Source: Caryophanales bacterium UBA6259
GTDB taxonomy: Bacteria > Bacillota > Bacilli > Tepidibacillales > Tepidibacillaceae
Direction of reading: 5' to 3'
DNA length: 64,000 bases
Assembly (NCBI GenBank): GCA_002441135.1
Contig: DJVJ01000038.1
Coordinates: 212,359 to 276,358 of the forward strand
Both the position numbers and the translations under genes were made by a program. Shown here in pieces: positions 62,433 through 64,000 of this stretch. The notes under the pieces are model-generated. The model was not told the DNA's origin. It was given only the letters and a program-made list of their open reading frames with translations, and searched no databases. Positions within the stretch are counted from its first letter, which is position 1; every line of letters starts with the position of its first letter.

Positions 62433-62494
62433 GAATCGACTTTAAGAATAAACTTTAATAAATAAAATTTAATAGATAAAATTTAAATTGTTAT

Positions 62495-62546
62495 GAAAAA
62501 AGCTAGAATCAAAGACAGCTATTGTCTTGTTTCTAGCTTTTTTCAT
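62495..62546 (+). terminator. Terminator of brnQ
   Basis: GAAAAAAGCTAGA and TCTAGCTTTTTTC form a 13-bp stem with a large loop, followed by a short T-rich tail. Confidence 0.85.
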
Positions 62547-62654
62547 TTGATAAACCTAATTAGTTTAAAATCTTAACAATTTCTTAAAGATTCATTGGAA
62601 AGTTCTTGAAGAAAGAAGGTCATAATGAGGTCAGGGAGAAAAGGGGGAGTTAAA

Positions 62655-63551
62655 TTGACAGTAAAGAAAAAATGGTATCAAAATATCCGATTCTATCGTA
62701 TGTTAACGCAAGGCTTTGTATTTTTGTTTATCGCAAAATTAGTGGTTGAGGGTATAGTTGCTTCGGAAAGTGAAATCACTATTTCACCAGAAGCATATTG
62801 CCCATTTGGAGGTTTAGAGAGTTTATATACTTTTTTTACAAATGGTACAACATTATCGCATCTACATACCTCAAACATTATAATTCTTGGACTAATTTTA
62901 ATTATTACTTTGTTTTTTAGATCAGGTTTTTGTGGTTGGTTATGTCCTTTTGGTACATTTCAGGACTTGGTACGAAAATTAGGGGCGTTTATTGGCTCTC
63001 TTTCATTGATTAAGCCTTTAAATAAAAAACTAAAAGAATTTATCAAAAAAAGAGAAAACGTATTTTATCAGCTAGATAAGTATTTGCGATACTTTAAATA
63101 CCTTGTTCTATTATGGGCGGTTTTAGGTGCAGTTTATTATGTTGATTTAGTTTTTAGAGATTATGACCCATTTGTGGCACTGATAACGGTGGCTGAGCTA
63201 GAATCCTATGTGGGATTAGCGATATTGGGACTAGTTATTGTTCTTTCCTTATTTATTGAAAGACCATGGTGTCGTTATGCATGCCCATTAGGTGCAACGA
63301 TAGGAATCATTGGTAAGCTGAGTCCAATGAGGGTTAAAAGAGATGAAAATTTATGTATTAACTGTAATCTTTGTAGTAAGTCTTGTCCGATGAATATCGA
63401 TGTTGCAAAGACAAATCATGTTAAGTCATTGGATTGTAATCAATGTATGGTTTGTATCGATCATTGTCCTGTAGAGGGAGCACTAACAACAGGACTCATA
63501 TTACCAAATCAAAAACCTCGTACTGAAATAGTAGAAAAAGGAGGAATCTAA
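62655..63551 (+). CDS. NapH/YccM-type polyferredoxin membrane protein
   Basis: This encodes about 298 residues with four to five membrane segments. Two CxxxCP motifs facing the membrane are seen (CGWLCPFG and CRYACPLG), then two 4Fe-4S clusters: CINCNLCSKSCPMN and CNQCMVCIDHCPVEG. Such proteins pass electrons between the quinone pool and soluble or extracellular acceptors. The TTG at 62655 follows GGGGGAG; an ATG at 62625 with AGAAGG is also possible. A small anchored protein follows after 3 nt. Confidence 0.85.
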   Translation: MTVKKKWYQNIRFYRMLTQGFVFLFIAKLVVEGIVASESEITISPEAYCPFGGLESLYTFFTNGTTLSHLHTSNIIILGLILIITLFFRSGFCGWLCPFGTFQDLVRKLGAFIGSLSLIKPLNKKLKEFIKKRENVFYQLDKYLRYFKYLVLLWAVLGAVYYVDLVFRDYDPFVALITVAELESYVGLAILGLVIVLSLFIERPWCRYACPLGATIGIIGKLSPMRVKRDENLCINCNLCSKSCPMNIDVAKTNHVKSLDCNQCMVCIDHCPVEGALTTGLILPNQKPRTEIVEKGGI

Positions 63552-63554
63552 TCG

Positions 63555-63962
63555 ATGAAAAATAAGTGGTTATTTCTATATGGCTTTTTAATGTTAACTG
63601 TTTTGTTAGGTGGTATTTATCTTGCCAAGGATGCTCAAATATGGCAGGTATCAGGCAAAATTAATCCAGATGGCTCAAGAGTGACAATCCAAGGTAATGA
63701 TGTGAATGAAATTAAAGGTTGGACTACTCTCGGAATGGTGATTGAAGGCTATAATTTAGACAAAGAGGAAGTGTATCGAGATTTTGAATTGACCGATGAC
63801 ATATCACTTGACACGAAGCTAAGTGAATTAGCAACAATCACAGATGAAAAGCTTTCACCAAGTATTATGAGAGATTATATAAGTGAGAAAAAAGGATTAG
63901 CAAAACAAGATGAAGCTGCTGGAAAAAATAAAGAAGAAGATAGTGAGAGTAAGGAAGAATAA
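63555..63962 (+). CDS. Membrane-anchored acidic protein of the polyferredoxin unit
   Basis: This encodes 135 residues. One membrane segment (about 4-24) anchors it; the rest would lie outside. Residues about 55-105 form a compact block (WTTLGMVIEGYNLDKEEVY, then LTDDISLDTKLSEL) that resembles the small helical domain attached to some respiratory-type iron-sulfur proteins. The tail is very acidic. I do not know its function. It starts 3 nt after the polyferredoxin stop with AAAAGGAGG upstream, so it is a likely partner. Confidence 0.6.
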   Translation: MKNKWLFLYGFLMLTVLLGGIYLAKDAQIWQVSGKINPDGSRVTIQGNDVNEIKGWTTLGMVIEGYNLDKEEVYRDFELTDDISLDTKLSELATITDEKLSPSIMRDYISEKKGLAKQDEAAGKNKEEDSESKEE

Positions 63963-63976
63963 ATACAAAAACTGGA

Positions 63977-63994
63977 AAAAGGGGCCTGGCCCCT
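63977..63994. repeat. GC-rich palindromic 18-mer, copy 2 (intergenic)
   Basis: This is the same 18-mer as in hutH, just after the last gene. It might be part of a terminator cut off by the window end, or a dispersed palindrome. Confidence 0.55.
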
Positions 63995-64000
63995 CCCTCC

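Overview
The window looks like a chromosomal segment of a low-GC, endospore-forming Firmicute of the Bacillales type. Support comes from strong GGAGG-like ribosome binding sites with frequent TTG/GTG starts, intrinsic terminators with U tracts, a Bacillus-style S-box, a gerP spore-permeability operon and a yng-like leucine/isovalerate operon. The genus cannot be fixed from sequence reading alone. I saw no rRNA, tRNA, CRISPR array, prophage or intact insertion sequence. The first ~42 kb are densely packed housekeeping genes. About 42.5-46.3 kb is looser and holds small unknown genes and a gene relic.

Layout. 0-12.6 kb: an OsmC-like protein, two small unknown proteins, a HAM1-type nucleotide pyrophosphatase, three MFS transporters, a YhaO/YhaN-like nuclease/ATPase pair, a zinc-dependent phospholipase C-like protein and a DUF1835-like protein. 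12.7-20.3 kb: DNA polymerase IV, then a six-gene operon (acyl-CoA dehydrogenase, biotin carboxylase, biotin carrier, HMG-CoA lyase, enoyl-CoA hydratase, carboxyltransferase) that would take branched acyl-CoA (leucine/isovalerate) to acetyl-CoA and acetoacetate. 20.3-28.8 kb: a small unknown gene, a DegV-family gene broken by an in-frame TGA, a fumarylacetoacetase-family hydrolase, hutH behind a promoter plus terminator-like leader hairpin, an aldo/keto reductase, an M32 carboxypeptidase and a phosphohexomutase.

28.8-35.0 kb is the methionine/one-carbon block: a 2Fe-2S/ASKHA corrinoid-reactivase-like protein, a SAM-I riboswitch, a cobalamin-dependent methionine synthase that lacks its C-terminal reactivation domain, MetF, and that missing reactivation domain as a separate protein. 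35.0-42.5 kb: a helical-repeat unknown, SbcD/SbcC, an L,D-transpeptidase and an OFA-type MFS transporter. 42.5-46.3 kb: a cold-shock protein with a long structured leader, an FG-GAP-like protein whose RBS lies in a hairpin arm, a start-less gene relic, a small Cys-rich protein and a secreted stalk-domain protein.

46.3-64 kb: YyaL-like thioredoxin-domain protein, a short cyclodeaminase overlapping an SDR, the gerP operon in an altered order (PA/PF-type, PB, PE, PC, PD) facing an Hsp20-like (GerT-type) spore gene across what look like two divergent sigma-K promoters sharing one GTTAAC, a CAP-domain secreted protein, an Asp/Glu racemase, BioY, TauE/SafE, a KduD-like SDR, a cupin/amidohydrolase pair, an NCS2 purine permease, BrnQ, and a NapH-like polyferredoxin followed by a small membrane-anchored acidic protein.

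The most distinctive points are the split methionine synthase with two possible reactivation routes, the compact divergent spore promoter, the hutH attenuator-like leader without hutP in the window, and the interrupted degV.
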